Assembly: GCA_021827365.1 (NCBI GenBank)
Contig: JAKAWK010000005.1
Coordinates: 1 to 38,935, forward strand
From: Nitrospirota bacterium
Lineage (GTDB): Bacteria; Nitrospirota; Leptospirillia; Leptospirillales; Leptospirillaceae
Direction of reading: 5' to 3'
Length of the DNA: 38,935 bases
Numbering within the stretch: position 1 is the first letter of the stretch; each line of letters begins with the position of its first letter. The notes below the pieces were generated by a model. That model was not told the origin of the DNA. It ran no database searches and saw nothing but the letters and a program-made list of their open reading frames with translations. Made by a program: the position numbers and the translations under genes. Of this stretch, positions 24,741 to 32,511 are shown piece by piece.

Positions 24741-25853
24741 ATGCGGTATTTCTGTTTGACCAAACTCCCGGGTCTGGTCGTCATTCTTCTAGGTTTTTTG
24801 ATGTTATCCGTTCCCCCGTCTGCCATTGCCGCAGGCGGCTCCTCACCTCTTGGCGGCTCTGCCCCCCAACCGCAAACCCCGGGAAGTCCCGACCCGTATT
24901 CCGGCCAGGGGCCCACGTCTTCACCGCCCGCTCCTTTGGCGGATCCGCTCGTCGATCACCCGGGGGCCTTGCCGGTGGCCCCTTCAACGACGACCGGGAT
25001 GCTCGCAAGCGGCATCGCCCATGCGGGAAACCGGATCTTCCTCGAACCCCTGATCGTCAAAGACGGGGACATCGACAACCAGCTCACCCTCATGCCGGCC
25101 TACGGGGGCATGCCAGGTCGATCAAGCGCCTTTACCACGCCGATCATGCTGGAGAAGCGCCTGACCCACCATTTCAGCCTTCGTGTCGACACGCATTATA
25201 TTGATCTCTGGACTCCCGGAAAGGGTTATTCGGGCTTCCAGTATGCGGGACTCCAGGGAAAGCTTCTTCTCTATGAAAATGATCCTCACGAAATTTTCAC
25301 GACCTTCATCATGCGGGGAATCACACCGGTCGGAGGCTCTCCCGTCGGACAGGGGAACCCCTTTACGCTCTACTCCTACCTTGTCTTCAATAAGGGTCTG
25401 GGAGATCTCTCCTCTTTCTGGCTCCGGCCCATCGCCTTCCAGACCGATGTGGCCGGAATCGTGCCCTTCGGGAATGGCCCCATGCCTCTTTCGGACTTCA
25501 TCGGGCTCACCGATTACGGAGATTCCTTCAGGTTCGACGGGGCGATCGAGTACAGCCTGATGTACCTCCATGACATCGAGGGAGTGAGAATGCCGGATTT
25601 TTTTGCCCACCTGACGCCGGCGGTGGAGTCGCGGACACTGGTAAACCTCTCGAACAACGGGTTTTATGGGGCGACGGAGGGGTACCTCTCTTATGAAATG
25701 AATTATCAGGCGGACTGGTATCAGGTGAGTGTGGCCTACCAGCAGCCCTACGGGGTGGATTCATCCTTCGTGGGGCAGCGATATGTGCTTTATACGACCT
25801 TTTTCTATGGGTGGTTGTTGAAGAAGATGGGCTACCATTCGACGCCGTTCTAG
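24741..25853 (+). CDS. Putative outer-membrane beta-barrel (porin-like) protein
   Basis: A 370-residue exported protein. A signal peptide (KLPGLVVILLGFLMLSVPPSAIAA) is followed by a Pro/Gly/Ser-rich linker of about 70 residues. A long region of alternating hydrophobic/aromatic residues typical of barrel strands comes next (HHFSLRVDTHYIDLW, GFQYAGLQGKLLLYE, FFAHLTPAVESRTLV, DWYQVSVAYQQPYG, YVLYTTFFYGWLLKKMG). The C-terminus ends in Phe (HSTPF). I do not recognise the family. A channel or assembly role is inference from the barrel-like pattern and from lying next to the lipid A operon. ATG 24741 has GGAAGAGGGAA before it; an in-frame ATG at 24672 would put a charged segment before the signal peptide. 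Confidence 0.6.
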   Translation: MRYFCLTKLPGLVVILLGFLMLSVPPSAIAAGGSSPLGGSAPQPQTPGSPDPYSGQGPTSSPPAPLADPLVDHPGALPVAPSTTTGMLASGIAHAGNRIFLEPLIVKDGDIDNQLTLMPAYGGMPGRSSAFTTPIMLEKRLTHHFSLRVDTHYIDLWTPGKGYSGFQYAGLQGKLLLYENDPHEIFTTFIMRGITPVGGSPVGQGNPFTLYSYLVFNKGLGDLSSFWLRPIAFQTDVAGIVPFGNGPMPLSDFIGLTDYGDSFRFDGAIEYSLMYLHDIEGVRMPDFFAHLTPAVESRTLVNLSNNGFYGATEGYLSYEMNYQADWYQVSVAYQQPYGVDSSFVGQRYVLYTTFFYGWLLKKMGYHSTPF

Positions 25854-26390
25854 GGGGAAAGAATGGTTCGAAATACTGGAGGGATTCGATCCCGGGTGCA
25901 TGATGAAGGCCTCTTCCAAAAGACCTGGAAGGGACTTTTGCCGGGATCAAGGCCATAGAGGAAGAGTCCGATTTTTGGAGGACCCTTCGCCAAAAATTCC
26001 CTGTTCCAGAGATCGGTTCAAGCGGCCTTTCGGAAAACAGTCATCGGTGAGGGACCCTTTCACCCGAATCCCAATCATGAAAATAGGGGTAAACTGGAGA
26101 GGGTCTTTCCCTTAGACTCGGATTTTTTCCTGGCCCTTCCAGGTCCGGTCCTGGTTTGGCGTGGGAGAGTCCAGAGCCCCGAATTGGGCCCTTGAAGGCG
26201 TTGACAGGAAGCCCCTCCTCCGGGAGAGGCGGCGCTTCGAGCTTCATTCTCCTGTTTTCAGAAAAAGGACTGGATTTAACCCGGATCCACTGGGAGAATG
26301 ATCATAGATTGACAAGTTTGAAGTAACAGCGGCATCGAACCCGGTTTTACAAGCTTCCTCACCCGTTCCATCCATATTAGAGGAGGTCCC
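25854..26390. other. 537-bp intergenic region without a recognisable gene
   Basis: It is visibly less GC-rich than its surroundings. It holds a small hairpin GGGAT-TCG-ATCCC (25881-25893) shortly after the upstream stop. A 12-bp perfect inverted repeat is present (GACCTGGAAGGG at 25922-25933 and its complement at 26134-26145). Two TTGACA hexamers near 26202 and 26309 lack matching -10 boxes. Short open frames show no family features. It may be a decayed gene or a regulatory region for hpnR. Confidence 0.5.
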
Positions 26391-27929
26391 ATGAAATTCC
26401 TGGCCGTCCACCCGAGTTCTCTCATGTACACAAAAATATTTTTGAGGCTGGAACCTCTGGGCCTGGAGCTTCTGGCCCAGGCCGCGCGCCGGGGCGGGCA
26501 CGAGGTCCGCCTGATGGATCTCCAGGTGGAAACTCACAGGGACTTTGTCCGGCTCCTTGACGACTGGAAGCCCGATGCGGTGGGGTTCTCGCTTAACTAC
26601 CTGGCCAACGTTCCGGAGGTCATCGACCTTGCAAAACTCACAAAGAGCCGCCATCCAGAAGCTTTTGTCTTCGTGGGAGGACACAGCGCATCCTTCATCG
26701 CCCGGGAGATTCTTGACCATGGGCAGGGATCGATCGACTGTATCTTGAGGGGAGAAGGCGAAGCCTCCATCGAGAAGCTGCTTCTTGCGGTGGATCACGA
26801 TAGAAATGCGATCGGAGCGGTCCCAGGAACGGTCTTTGCCGGAGGAGAGGGGCCCCCTCCCGTCTTCGTGGAAAGCCTAGATGATCTGAGGCCAGCCAGG
26901 GATCTGCTGCGCCACCGGAGGAAGTATTTCATCGGAACGCTTGATCCCTGTGCCTCCGTCGAATTTGCCAGGGGCTGCCCGTGGGACTGTTCATTCTGCA
27001 GTGCCTGGACCTTCTACGGGCGAAGCTACCGGACCGTAAGCCCGGACAAGGCCGTTGAGGATCTGGCGACCACCAGGGAACCCGGGATCTTTCTCGTTGA
27101 TGACGTGGCCTTCATCCACGACAGGCTCGGGTTCGATATCGGAGAGGCGATCCTTTCGAAGGGAATCCGGAAGGAATACTATCTGGAAACCCGGGGGGAT
27201 GTGCTCCTTCGGAACAAGGAGGTCTTTCGGCTCTGGAAAGCGCTGGGTCTTCGGTATATGTTCATGGGGATCGAGGCCATCGACGAGGAAGGTCTCAAGA
27301 TGCACAGGAAGCGCATCTCCCTGGGTAAGAATTTCGAAGCACTCGAATTTGCGAGGACGCTGGGGATCACCGTCGCCATCAACCTGATTGTTGATCCGTC
27401 CTGGGACCGGAAACGTTTTGAGGTCATCCGGGAGTGGTGCCTGGAGATTCCTGAAATAGTCAATATCAGCGTCAACACGCCCTATCCGGGAACCGAGGCC
27501 TGGGTCAGGGAATCGAGGCCATTTACGACACGGGACTACCGCCTCTACGACATCCAGCATGCCGTCCTCCCGACCCTCCTTCCCCTTCCTGAATTCTACG
27601 AGGAACTGGTCAAGACCCAGCAGATCCTCAACATGAAGCACCTGGGCTGGCGGGCCCTCAAGGGAACGGCCTCCATCGTGGCCCGGCACCTCCTCCACGG
27701 CCAGACGAACTTCCTCAGGATGCTCTGGAAATTCAACAGCGTCTACAATCCGAAGCTTCAACTCTCCGACCACCAGCAACCGGTGCGATATGCCATGTCG
27801 CTTCCCTCTTCCGAGAGAGATTCCACCCGATCCAATGTCCAGTTCATTCACGAACCCCGCGGAAGGAAGAGCCGGCAAATTGATGAGGCGACAGAAGAGT
27901 TCGTCAACGGAAGCCTGACAGGCACATAG
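26391..27929 (+). CDS. hpnR: Hopanoid C-3 methylase HpnR (B12-binding radical SAM)
   Basis: A 512-residue class B radical SAM methylase. The N-terminal cobalamin-binding-like Rossmann domain (MKFLAVHPSSLMYTKIFLRLEPLGLELLAQAARR onward, GFSLNYLANVPEV, FVGGHSASF) precedes the radical SAM core. The core has GCPWDCSFCSAW, where Cys196, Cys200 and Cys203 bind the 4Fe-4S cluster. ETRGDVLLRNKEVFRLWKALGLRYMFMGIEAIDEEGLK and NISVNTPYPGTE are typical of the Elp3-like core. Length and N-terminus match what I know of HpnR, which methylates hopanoids at C-3 of the A ring. Start: AGGAGG lies four bases before ATG 26391. No other hopanoid gene is in the window, so it must act on hopanoids made elsewhere. Confidence 0.82.
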   Translation: MKFLAVHPSSLMYTKIFLRLEPLGLELLAQAARRGGHEVRLMDLQVETHRDFVRLLDDWKPDAVGFSLNYLANVPEVIDLAKLTKSRHPEAFVFVGGHSASFIAREILDHGQGSIDCILRGEGEASIEKLLLAVDHDRNAIGAVPGTVFAGGEGPPPVFVESLDDLRPARDLLRHRRKYFIGTLDPCASVEFARGCPWDCSFCSAWTFYGRSYRTVSPDKAVEDLATTREPGIFLVDDVAFIHDRLGFDIGEAILSKGIRKEYYLETRGDVLLRNKEVFRLWKALGLRYMFMGIEAIDEEGLKMHRKRISLGKNFEALEFARTLGITVAINLIVDPSWDRKRFEVIREWCLEIPEIVNISVNTPYPGTEAWVRESRPFTTRDYRLYDIQHAVLPTLLPLPEFYEELVKTQQILNMKHLGWRALKGTASIVARHLLHGQTNFLRMLWKFNSVYNPKLQLSDHQQPVRYAMSLPSSERDSTRSNVQFIHEPRGRKSRQIDEATEEFVNGSLTGT

Positions 27930-28055
27930 TCTCCCCGATCCCTTCCGCGCAGAACCGGCGGCGGGCGGATGTGCGGAGAGCCATCCCGGATTCCAAAGGG
28001 TCACCTGGCTCAGGCGACCGTCTCTGCCGGTCCGGAAGGGCCACCCCCCGGGAAG

Positions 28056-28074
28056 TCTCCGGATCCGGGGAGAG
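28056..28074 (+). terminator. Palindromic stem-loop downstream of hpnR
   Basis: TCTCC and GGAGA enclose the 10-bp palindrome CCGGATCCGG in the 205-bp gap after hpnR. There is no U tract. It could end hpnR transcription or be a protein-binding palindrome. Confidence 0.25.
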
Positions 28075-28119
28075 GGAAACGGCTTCCGGCTCGCTTGAAT
28101 CCCTCCTTTCTTCCGGATA

Positions 28120-28128
28120 TGCTAAAAT
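28120..28128 (+). promoter_or_regulatory. Extended -10 promoter of the first GT9/LPS-core operon
   Basis: TGC-TAAAAT, with TAAAAT at 28123-28128. The usual start-site distance puts +1 at about 28135, which is the A of the ATG, so the transcript may be leaderless. The -35 region has no good match. Confidence 0.45.
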
Positions 28129-28134
28129 ATTCTG

Positions 28135-29394
28135 ATGCATCCACACAGAGATCAATTACCCGCCCAACCGCCCGATGAAGAGGTCCCCGCCCCTCCCGAG
28201 TCCCTGAGAAGGCCGCCGGCATCCCTGCGCCCCTCCAGCTCCGAACTATCCTCAGGGAAAGCCCTGCCGCCCGGAAGTTCCGTCCTGGTTGTCCTCTTCG
28301 GGCGGATTGGGGATGTGATCTTCACCCTTCCCTCGGTCCAGGCTCTCAAGAGGGCCCGCCCGGACATCTCCGTCGACTGGCTGGTCGAAGACCGGTGCGC
28401 CGATCTTCTTTTGGGCCATCCGGCCCTTCGCCAGGTCTTTCTCTTCCGGAGAGGGGACTATTCCCGGGCGCTCAAAGCCCGGCGGTACGGACAGGCTATC
28501 GGAATTCTGGGGGATCTGGTGCGGAGTGTGAGGGAGGAGCGCTATGCCGCCGTCCTCGACTTTCAGGGACTCCTCAAATCCGGGGTGGCGACCTTTCTTG
28601 CCCGGGGGGATCTCAAGCTGGGATCTCCCTCCACCTACGGACGGATGAAGGAAGGGGCAGCTCTCTTTTCCCGGCAGGTTCCGATGACCCAGGAAGGGTT
28701 ACATCTGGTCCAACGCCATCTCCTCGTCGTCCGGGAGCTTCTGGGTCGGGCCGTTTCGCCGGAGCCTCTTCGTCTCGCCTTTACAGAGGAGGAGCACCAC
28801 CATGTGCGCTCCCTTGTGGGATCTTCCCCCTATGTTCTGATCCACCCCTTCGCCAGCTGGGCGACCCGAAACTGGCCCTCCTCTTCCTGGGCCCGGGTTG
28901 TCCGGGAAGTCTCGGGCCGGGGATTCCGGATCGCCCTGGCGGGGGCCGGTGGGGCGACCCAGGAGGAGATGAAGGCGGAGATTGAAAAATCGGTCTCCGG
29001 GGGTCTTGTCGATCTTCTGGGGAGACTCTCCCTTCGGGAGCTTTCTCTGGCCATGGGTCTCTCCGAAGCCGTTCTGGCAGTGGACTCCGGTCCCATGCAC
29101 CTTGCGGCCTCAACCGGGACCCGGGTGGTGGCCCTGTTCGGGCCGACCGATCCGGTCCGCCTGGGACCCTACGGCCCCCGGGTGGGGACGAGGGGAGAGG
29201 AGGAGATGGGACCTAACGGAAGGGTGGTGACGGCAGGGCTTCCCTGCCAGCCCTGCATGATGCGCCGCTGTCCCATCGGAACGCCCTGCCAGGACCGCCT
29301 GGAGCCCGAGGCGGTGATCGCGGCCTTCGAGGAGGTCCTGAGGGGACGGGAGAAGGCGGGACAGGCCCGGGAGCTTATGGAGAGCCGGAGATGA
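28135..29394 (+). CDS. GT9 glycosyltransferase, heptosyltransferase-like (GT9 copy 1)
   Basis: A 419-residue member of the GT-B family GT9, which transfers ADP-heptose or related sugars to the LPS core on the cytoplasmic face. Family features are VVLFGRIGDVIFTLPSVQALKRARP (residues about 52-76), LDFQGLLKSG, LIHPFASWATRNWPSSSW, VDSGPMHLAASTGTRVVALFGPTDP and a C-terminal cysteine cluster CQPCMMRRCPIGTPC. The first ~48 residues are a Pro-rich extension absent from ordinary GT9 enzymes. They contain no alternative ATG/GTG/TTG, and ATG 28135 has no Shine-Dalgarno sequence, consistent with a leaderless message. The pattern resembles WaaC, but the acceptor is uncertain. It overlaps the next gene by four bases (ATGA). 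Confidence 0.82.
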   Translation: MHPHRDQLPAQPPDEEVPAPPESLRRPPASLRPSSSELSSGKALPPGSSVLVVLFGRIGDVIFTLPSVQALKRARPDISVDWLVEDRCADLLLGHPALRQVFLFRRGDYSRALKARRYGQAIGILGDLVRSVREERYAAVLDFQGLLKSGVATFLARGDLKLGSPSTYGRMKEGAALFSRQVPMTQEGLHLVQRHLLVVRELLGRAVSPEPLRLAFTEEEHHHVRSLVGSSPYVLIHPFASWATRNWPSSSWARVVREVSGRGFRIALAGAGGATQEEMKAEIEKSVSGGLVDLLGRLSLRELSLAMGLSEAVLAVDSGPMHLAASTGTRVVALFGPTDPVRLGPYGPRVGTRGEEEMGPNGRVVTAGLPCQPCMMRRCPIGTPCQDRLEPEAVIAAFEEVLRGREKAGQARELMESRR

Positions 29395-30545
29395 CAACAC
29401 CCCCTTCCAAAGAGACCTCCTTGCGGACACTGAAAAACCTCCTGATCGTCAAGCCCTCGTCCCTGGGAGACATCCTTCATGCCCTTCCCCTTGTCGAAGA
29501 ACTGCATTCCGCCTTTCCCGGCATTTCCGTGGACTGGGTGGCCAATGGAGAATTCGTTCGCCTGGTTCGGCGCCATCCGGGCCTCCGGAATGTTTGGGAA
29601 TTTCCCCGCAAGGAATTCGGGCGGCCGGCCTTCTTCCGGAAGATGGGGATCCTCTCCCGGAATCTTTCCGCCAATCCCTATGAGGTCGTCCTGGATGCCC
29701 AGGGGCTCCTGCGATCGGCCCTCCTTTCCCGAATGGCGGCAAGGGGGGCAGGTTCGCAGGTCTTGGGCTTTGCGAGCGCCCGGGAGGGGGCGACGCTCCT
29801 GTATGACCGGACTGTCAAGATCCCCGAATCTCCCGGCCATCCCTTCCACGCCGTCCCCCGGAACCTCCTCTTTCTCCAGGCCCTGGGGGCGGGGGGAGGA
29901 GGGACTCCGGGTCCGCTCCGGCTCCATTACGCTCCCGAAGACCGGGAGACCGTCGATCGCCTCCTGGCAGAGTGCGGACTCTTGCCGGGAGAGCCCTTCA
30001 TCGCCCTTCATCCCGGGGCAAGACGGGAGAGCAAGCGTTGGCCCTCGAGCTACTTCTCGGACCTTCTGCGGACCATGGCGAAAAAAGGTCTGCCCCGACC
30101 TCTCCTCCTGGGGGACAGAGGCGAGGCGTCCCTTCTCTCCCAAATCGAGGCCCGTTCGGGTGTTCCCGTTTCCGTCCTGGCGGGCCGGATCCCCCTCGAT
30201 CTTCTGCCCCATTTCCTGTCCCGGGCCATCCTTTTTGTGGGGAACGACTCCGGACCCCTCCACATGGCGGCCCTTTCCGGTGTGCCCACCCTGTCCTTTT
30301 ACGGGTCCTCCGATCCCGGCCGCACCGGCCCCTGGGGGGATCCGCAGAGAAACATCGTTCTCCGTGAGCCTATCGCCTGCTCCCCCTGCGGGGACTTCCG
30401 CAAATCCTGCACGCATATGACCTGCCAGGTCAGCCTTCCTCCCCAGTTGGCCCTCGACGCGGTCCTGCTTCTGCTTGAAGGGGCCCGGGAGCGGGGGAGC
30501 GGATCCGTCCCCCTCCCGACTCTCTCCGGGAGCGGTCCCCGATGA
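29391..30545 (+). CDS. GT9 glycosyltransferase, heptosyltransferase-like (GT9 copy 2)
   Basis: A 384-residue GT9 enzyme. It has LLIVKPSSLGDILHALPLVEELHSAFP near the N-terminus (typical of heptosyltransferase I/WaaC-like proteins), DAQGLLRSALLSRMA, ALHPGARRESKRWPSSYFSDLL, VGNDSGPLHMAALSGVPTLSFYGSSDPGRTGPWG and a cysteine cluster CSPCGDFRKSCTHMTC. The extended loop between the two Rossmann domains is glycine-rich (GAGGGGTPG). It is coupled by ATGA overlaps to the GT9 gene before it and the waaF-like gene after it, so the three are made together. Specificity is not readable, but the context supports inner-core assembly. Confidence 0.82.
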   Translation: MTTPPSKETSLRTLKNLLIVKPSSLGDILHALPLVEELHSAFPGISVDWVANGEFVRLVRRHPGLRNVWEFPRKEFGRPAFFRKMGILSRNLSANPYEVVLDAQGLLRSALLSRMAARGAGSQVLGFASAREGATLLYDRTVKIPESPGHPFHAVPRNLLFLQALGAGGGGTPGPLRLHYAPEDRETVDRLLAECGLLPGEPFIALHPGARRESKRWPSSYFSDLLRTMAKKGLPRPLLLGDRGEASLLSQIEARSGVPVSVLAGRIPLDLLPHFLSRAILFVGNDSGPLHMAALSGVPTLSFYGSSDPGRTGPWGDPQRNIVLREPIACSPCGDFRKSCTHMTCQVSLPPQLALDAVLLLLEGARERGSGSVPLPTLSGSGPR

Positions 30546-31564
30546 CGGAGCCCCTCCCGAAAAACGGACGCCTTTATGTCCGGGGTCTCAACTGGATCGG
30601 AGATGCCGTCCTCTCCCTCGGAGCCCTTCAGGGCCTCAAAAAGGTGCGACCGGATCTCCATCTCACCGTGGGAGCCCCCCCGGCCACGGACGGGGTCTAC
30701 CGGCTTTCAGCCGCAGTCGACGCGGTCGTTCCCCCTCCCGGGCTCCGCTCGGGTCTCAGATTCGACGCCGCCGTGATCCTCCCGCGCTCTTTCAGGAGCG
30801 CCTGGGAGTCGCTCTTCCTCTCGGGCCGCCGGATCGGTTTCGCCTCGGAGGGCCGATCCCTCCTTTTGACTCAGGTGCTGGACTATCAGGGCTGGAAGAG
30901 GGCCCATCGACATCAGTCGACCTATTACGAGACTCTTGTCCGGTCTGTCGATCCCGGGGCCGCCTTCGAACCCCCGGTCTTTTTCCTGTCCCCAGAGGCC
31001 CTCTCCCGGGCCAGAGGGCGGCTTTGGTCGTTTGTGGCGGAGGGAGAACGGGTGGTGGCCGTGAATCCCGGCGCCTTTTACGGTCGGGCCAAGACCTGGC
31101 CCTCCCATCACTTTGTCCGCCTCCTTGGGGATCTTCTCGAGGCCCGGCCGTCCCTTCATGCGATCCTCTTTTCGGGGGAGGCGGACCGTCCCCTGGCCCG
31201 GGAGATCGAACGCCGCCTTCCCCATCCCCGACTCCATTCGGTGGCGGGAGAGCTGTCTCTTCCCGAGAGCGCAGCCCTTCTCTCCCTTTGTGACGCCCTG
31301 GTGACAAACGATTCGGGAATGATGCATCTGGGATCCGCCACCGGCCGTCCCGGGGTCGCCCTCTTCGGGCCGACCGACCCGGTCGCGACCGGTCCGGTTC
31401 CTCCCGCGTCGGGCCGGGGAATCTCCGTCCTTTCGGTCCCGACCCCCTGCGCGCCCTGCCTTCTCCGGGAATGTCCCATTGACCATCGCTGCATGGAAGG
31501 GCTCGCCCCCGAGCGGGTGCTTTCCGAGATCCTGACGGTGCTGAAAGGAGATACGCTTTCGTGA
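30542..31564 (+). CDS. waaF: ADP-heptose:LPS heptosyltransferase II (WaaF-like, GT9 copy 3)
   Basis: A 340-residue GT9 enzyme with the closest resemblance in this window to WaaF, which adds the second heptose of the inner core. It has VRGLNWIGDAVLSLGALQGLKK (residues about 10-31), NPGAFYGRAKTWPSHHFVRLL, TNDSGMMHLGSATGRPGVALFGPTDPVATGP and the WaaF-type cluster CAPCLLRECPIDHRC near the C-terminus. No signal peptide or membrane helix is present. ATG overlaps the preceding stop (ATGA) and its own stop overlaps the GTG of gmhB, the phosphatase that helps make its donor sugar. Confidence 0.85.
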   Translation: MTEPLPKNGRLYVRGLNWIGDAVLSLGALQGLKKVRPDLHLTVGAPPATDGVYRLSAAVDAVVPPPGLRSGLRFDAAVILPRSFRSAWESLFLSGRRIGFASEGRSLLLTQVLDYQGWKRAHRHQSTYYETLVRSVDPGAAFEPPVFFLSPEALSRARGRLWSFVAEGERVVAVNPGAFYGRAKTWPSHHFVRLLGDLLEARPSLHAILFSGEADRPLAREIERRLPHPRLHSVAGELSLPESAALLSLCDALVTNDSGMMHLGSATGRPGVALFGPTDPVATGPVPPASGRGISVLSVPTPCAPCLLRECPIDHRCMEGLAPERVLSEILTVLKGDTLS

Positions 31565-32157
31565 AAAACAGGAAGAGACATCCGATGGTCCTGGCCGACC
31601 GGGACGGGACCCTCATCCGGGACGTTCCCTATCTCTCCCGTCTCGAGGACATCGCCCTTCTTCCGGGGGTGGCGGAGGCTATTCGCCAGCTCAACCGGCG
31701 CCAGATCCCGGTGGCGATGGTCACCAACCAGTCCGGGGTGGCCCGGGGGTATTTCCCGGAATCCTTCGTCCTGGAGAGCCATGCCCGTCTCATGGAGCTT
31801 CTGGCGGCGGAGGATGCCGCCATCCAGGGGCTTTACTACTGCCCACACCTTTCGCCCAAGGACCCTCATTCCATCCCGGAGGCCGCCCTGGCCCGATACC
31901 GGCGGGCCTGCTCGTGCCGGAAACCGGAGCCTGAGCTTCTTCTCCGGGCCCTTTATGATCTGGAAGGAGATCCGGAGAGGAGCGTCGTCATCGGCGACGC
32001 CGACAGGGACCTTTTGGCGGGCCAGGCGGCGGGTGTTTCGCTTGGATACCGCATCGTGGGCGGGGAATCAGGGGCACAAACCGTTTTTTCCCCGTTTCGG
32101 GTCCTCTCCTTTGCGGAAGGGGTGGAGCGTTTCCTTACCTGGCTCGACCGCGGGTGA
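31561..32157 (+). CDS. gmhB: D-glycero-D-manno-heptose-1,7-bisphosphate 7-phosphatase (GmhB)
   Basis: A 198-residue HAD-superfamily phosphatase of the ADP-heptose pathway. The nucleophile motif is VLADRDGTLI (Asp13, Asp15). RDVPYLSRLEDIALLPGVAEAIRQLN and TNQSGVARG (motif II Thr) are typical of histidinol-phosphatase/GmhB enzymes. CSCRKPEPELLLRA carries motif III lysine with part of the zinc-binding cysteine site (CPHLSP...CSC), and VVIGDADRDLLAGQAAG is motif IV. The other pathway genes (gmhA, hldE) are not in the window. The GTG start forms GTGA with the waaF-like stop. A large stem-loop begins on the stop codon. Confidence 0.85.
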   Translation: MKNRKRHPMVLADRDGTLIRDVPYLSRLEDIALLPGVAEAIRQLNRRQIPVAMVTNQSGVARGYFPESFVLESHARLMELLAAEDAAIQGLYYCPHLSPKDPHSIPEAALARYRRACSCRKPEPELLLRALYDLEGDPERSVVIGDADRDLLAGQAAGVSLGYRIVGGESGAQTVFSPFRVLSFAEGVERFLTWLDRG

Positions 32158-32213
32158 GACCTCCGGGGGGCTCCCGGGAGGGGGCCGGAAATCCCGCATT
32201 TCCGGGAGGTCTC
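32156..32213 (+). terminator. Composite stem-loop at the end of the waaF-gmhB operon
   Basis: The outer stem GAGACCTCC (32156-32164) pairs perfectly with GGAGGTCTC (32205-32213). Within it lie a CTCCCGGGAG palindrome (32171-32180) and the perfect hairpin CCGGAAAT-cccgc-ATTTCCGG (32185-32205). Together they can form a three-way junction or nested structures. The outer stem starts inside the gmhB stop codon. No U tract follows, so it may protect the 3' end or act with Rho. Confidence 0.5.
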
Positions 32214-32319
32214 CTCCTGTATTCGGAACCCGGATCATGATATTCTTCTTCCAAAGATCACCGGGAGTTCCCGGTTACGAAAAATAACATACGGAGTCAT
32301 CTTTCTTCTGGAGGTTCCC

Positions 32320-32511
32320 TTGGGTGTCGATCCCTTTCTTCTGTCGATTCTGGTCTGCCCGAAGTGCCACGGCTCCCTGACGCTCAGAAACAACCCCGAC
32401 GGTCTCTTCTGCCAGCCATGCGGGCTTCTCTATCCGGTCCGGGACGACATTCCGGTGATGCTGGTCGAGGAGGCCATTCCCCTTGCCACAACCGGAGAAG
32501 GCCGCCCCTGA
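32320..32511 (+). CDS. Trm112-family small zinc-ribbon-like protein (YcaR/UPF0434 type)
   Basis: 63 residues. LLSILVCPKCHGSL (Cys13, Cys16), LFCQPCGLLYPVRDDIPVMLVEEA (Cys31, Cys34) is an almost textbook YcaR/Trm112-like protein with the ILVCP and YP(I/V)RD(D/G)IPVML motifs. In many proteobacteria this gene sits between lpxK and kdsB. Here it opens a second glycosyltransferase operon. A role as an activator or partner of methyltransferases is known for eukaryotic Trm112, but the bacterial role is not established. The TTG start at 32320 has GGAGG (32310-32314) five bases upstream. Its stop overlaps the putative CTG start of the next gene. Confidence 0.85.
   Translation: MGVDPFLLSILVCPKCHGSLTLRNNPDGLFCQPCGLLYPVRDDIPVMLVEEAIPLATTGEGRP

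Noticed and set aside
25881-25893. GGGATTCGATCCC, similar to a tRNA T arm
   Set aside because: No acceptor, D or anticodon arms can be paired around it.
25900-26115. A 71-codon frame in the hpnR upstream region
   Set aside because: It has no Shine-Dalgarno sequence and its Arg/Pro/Ser-rich composition is typical of non-coding frames here.
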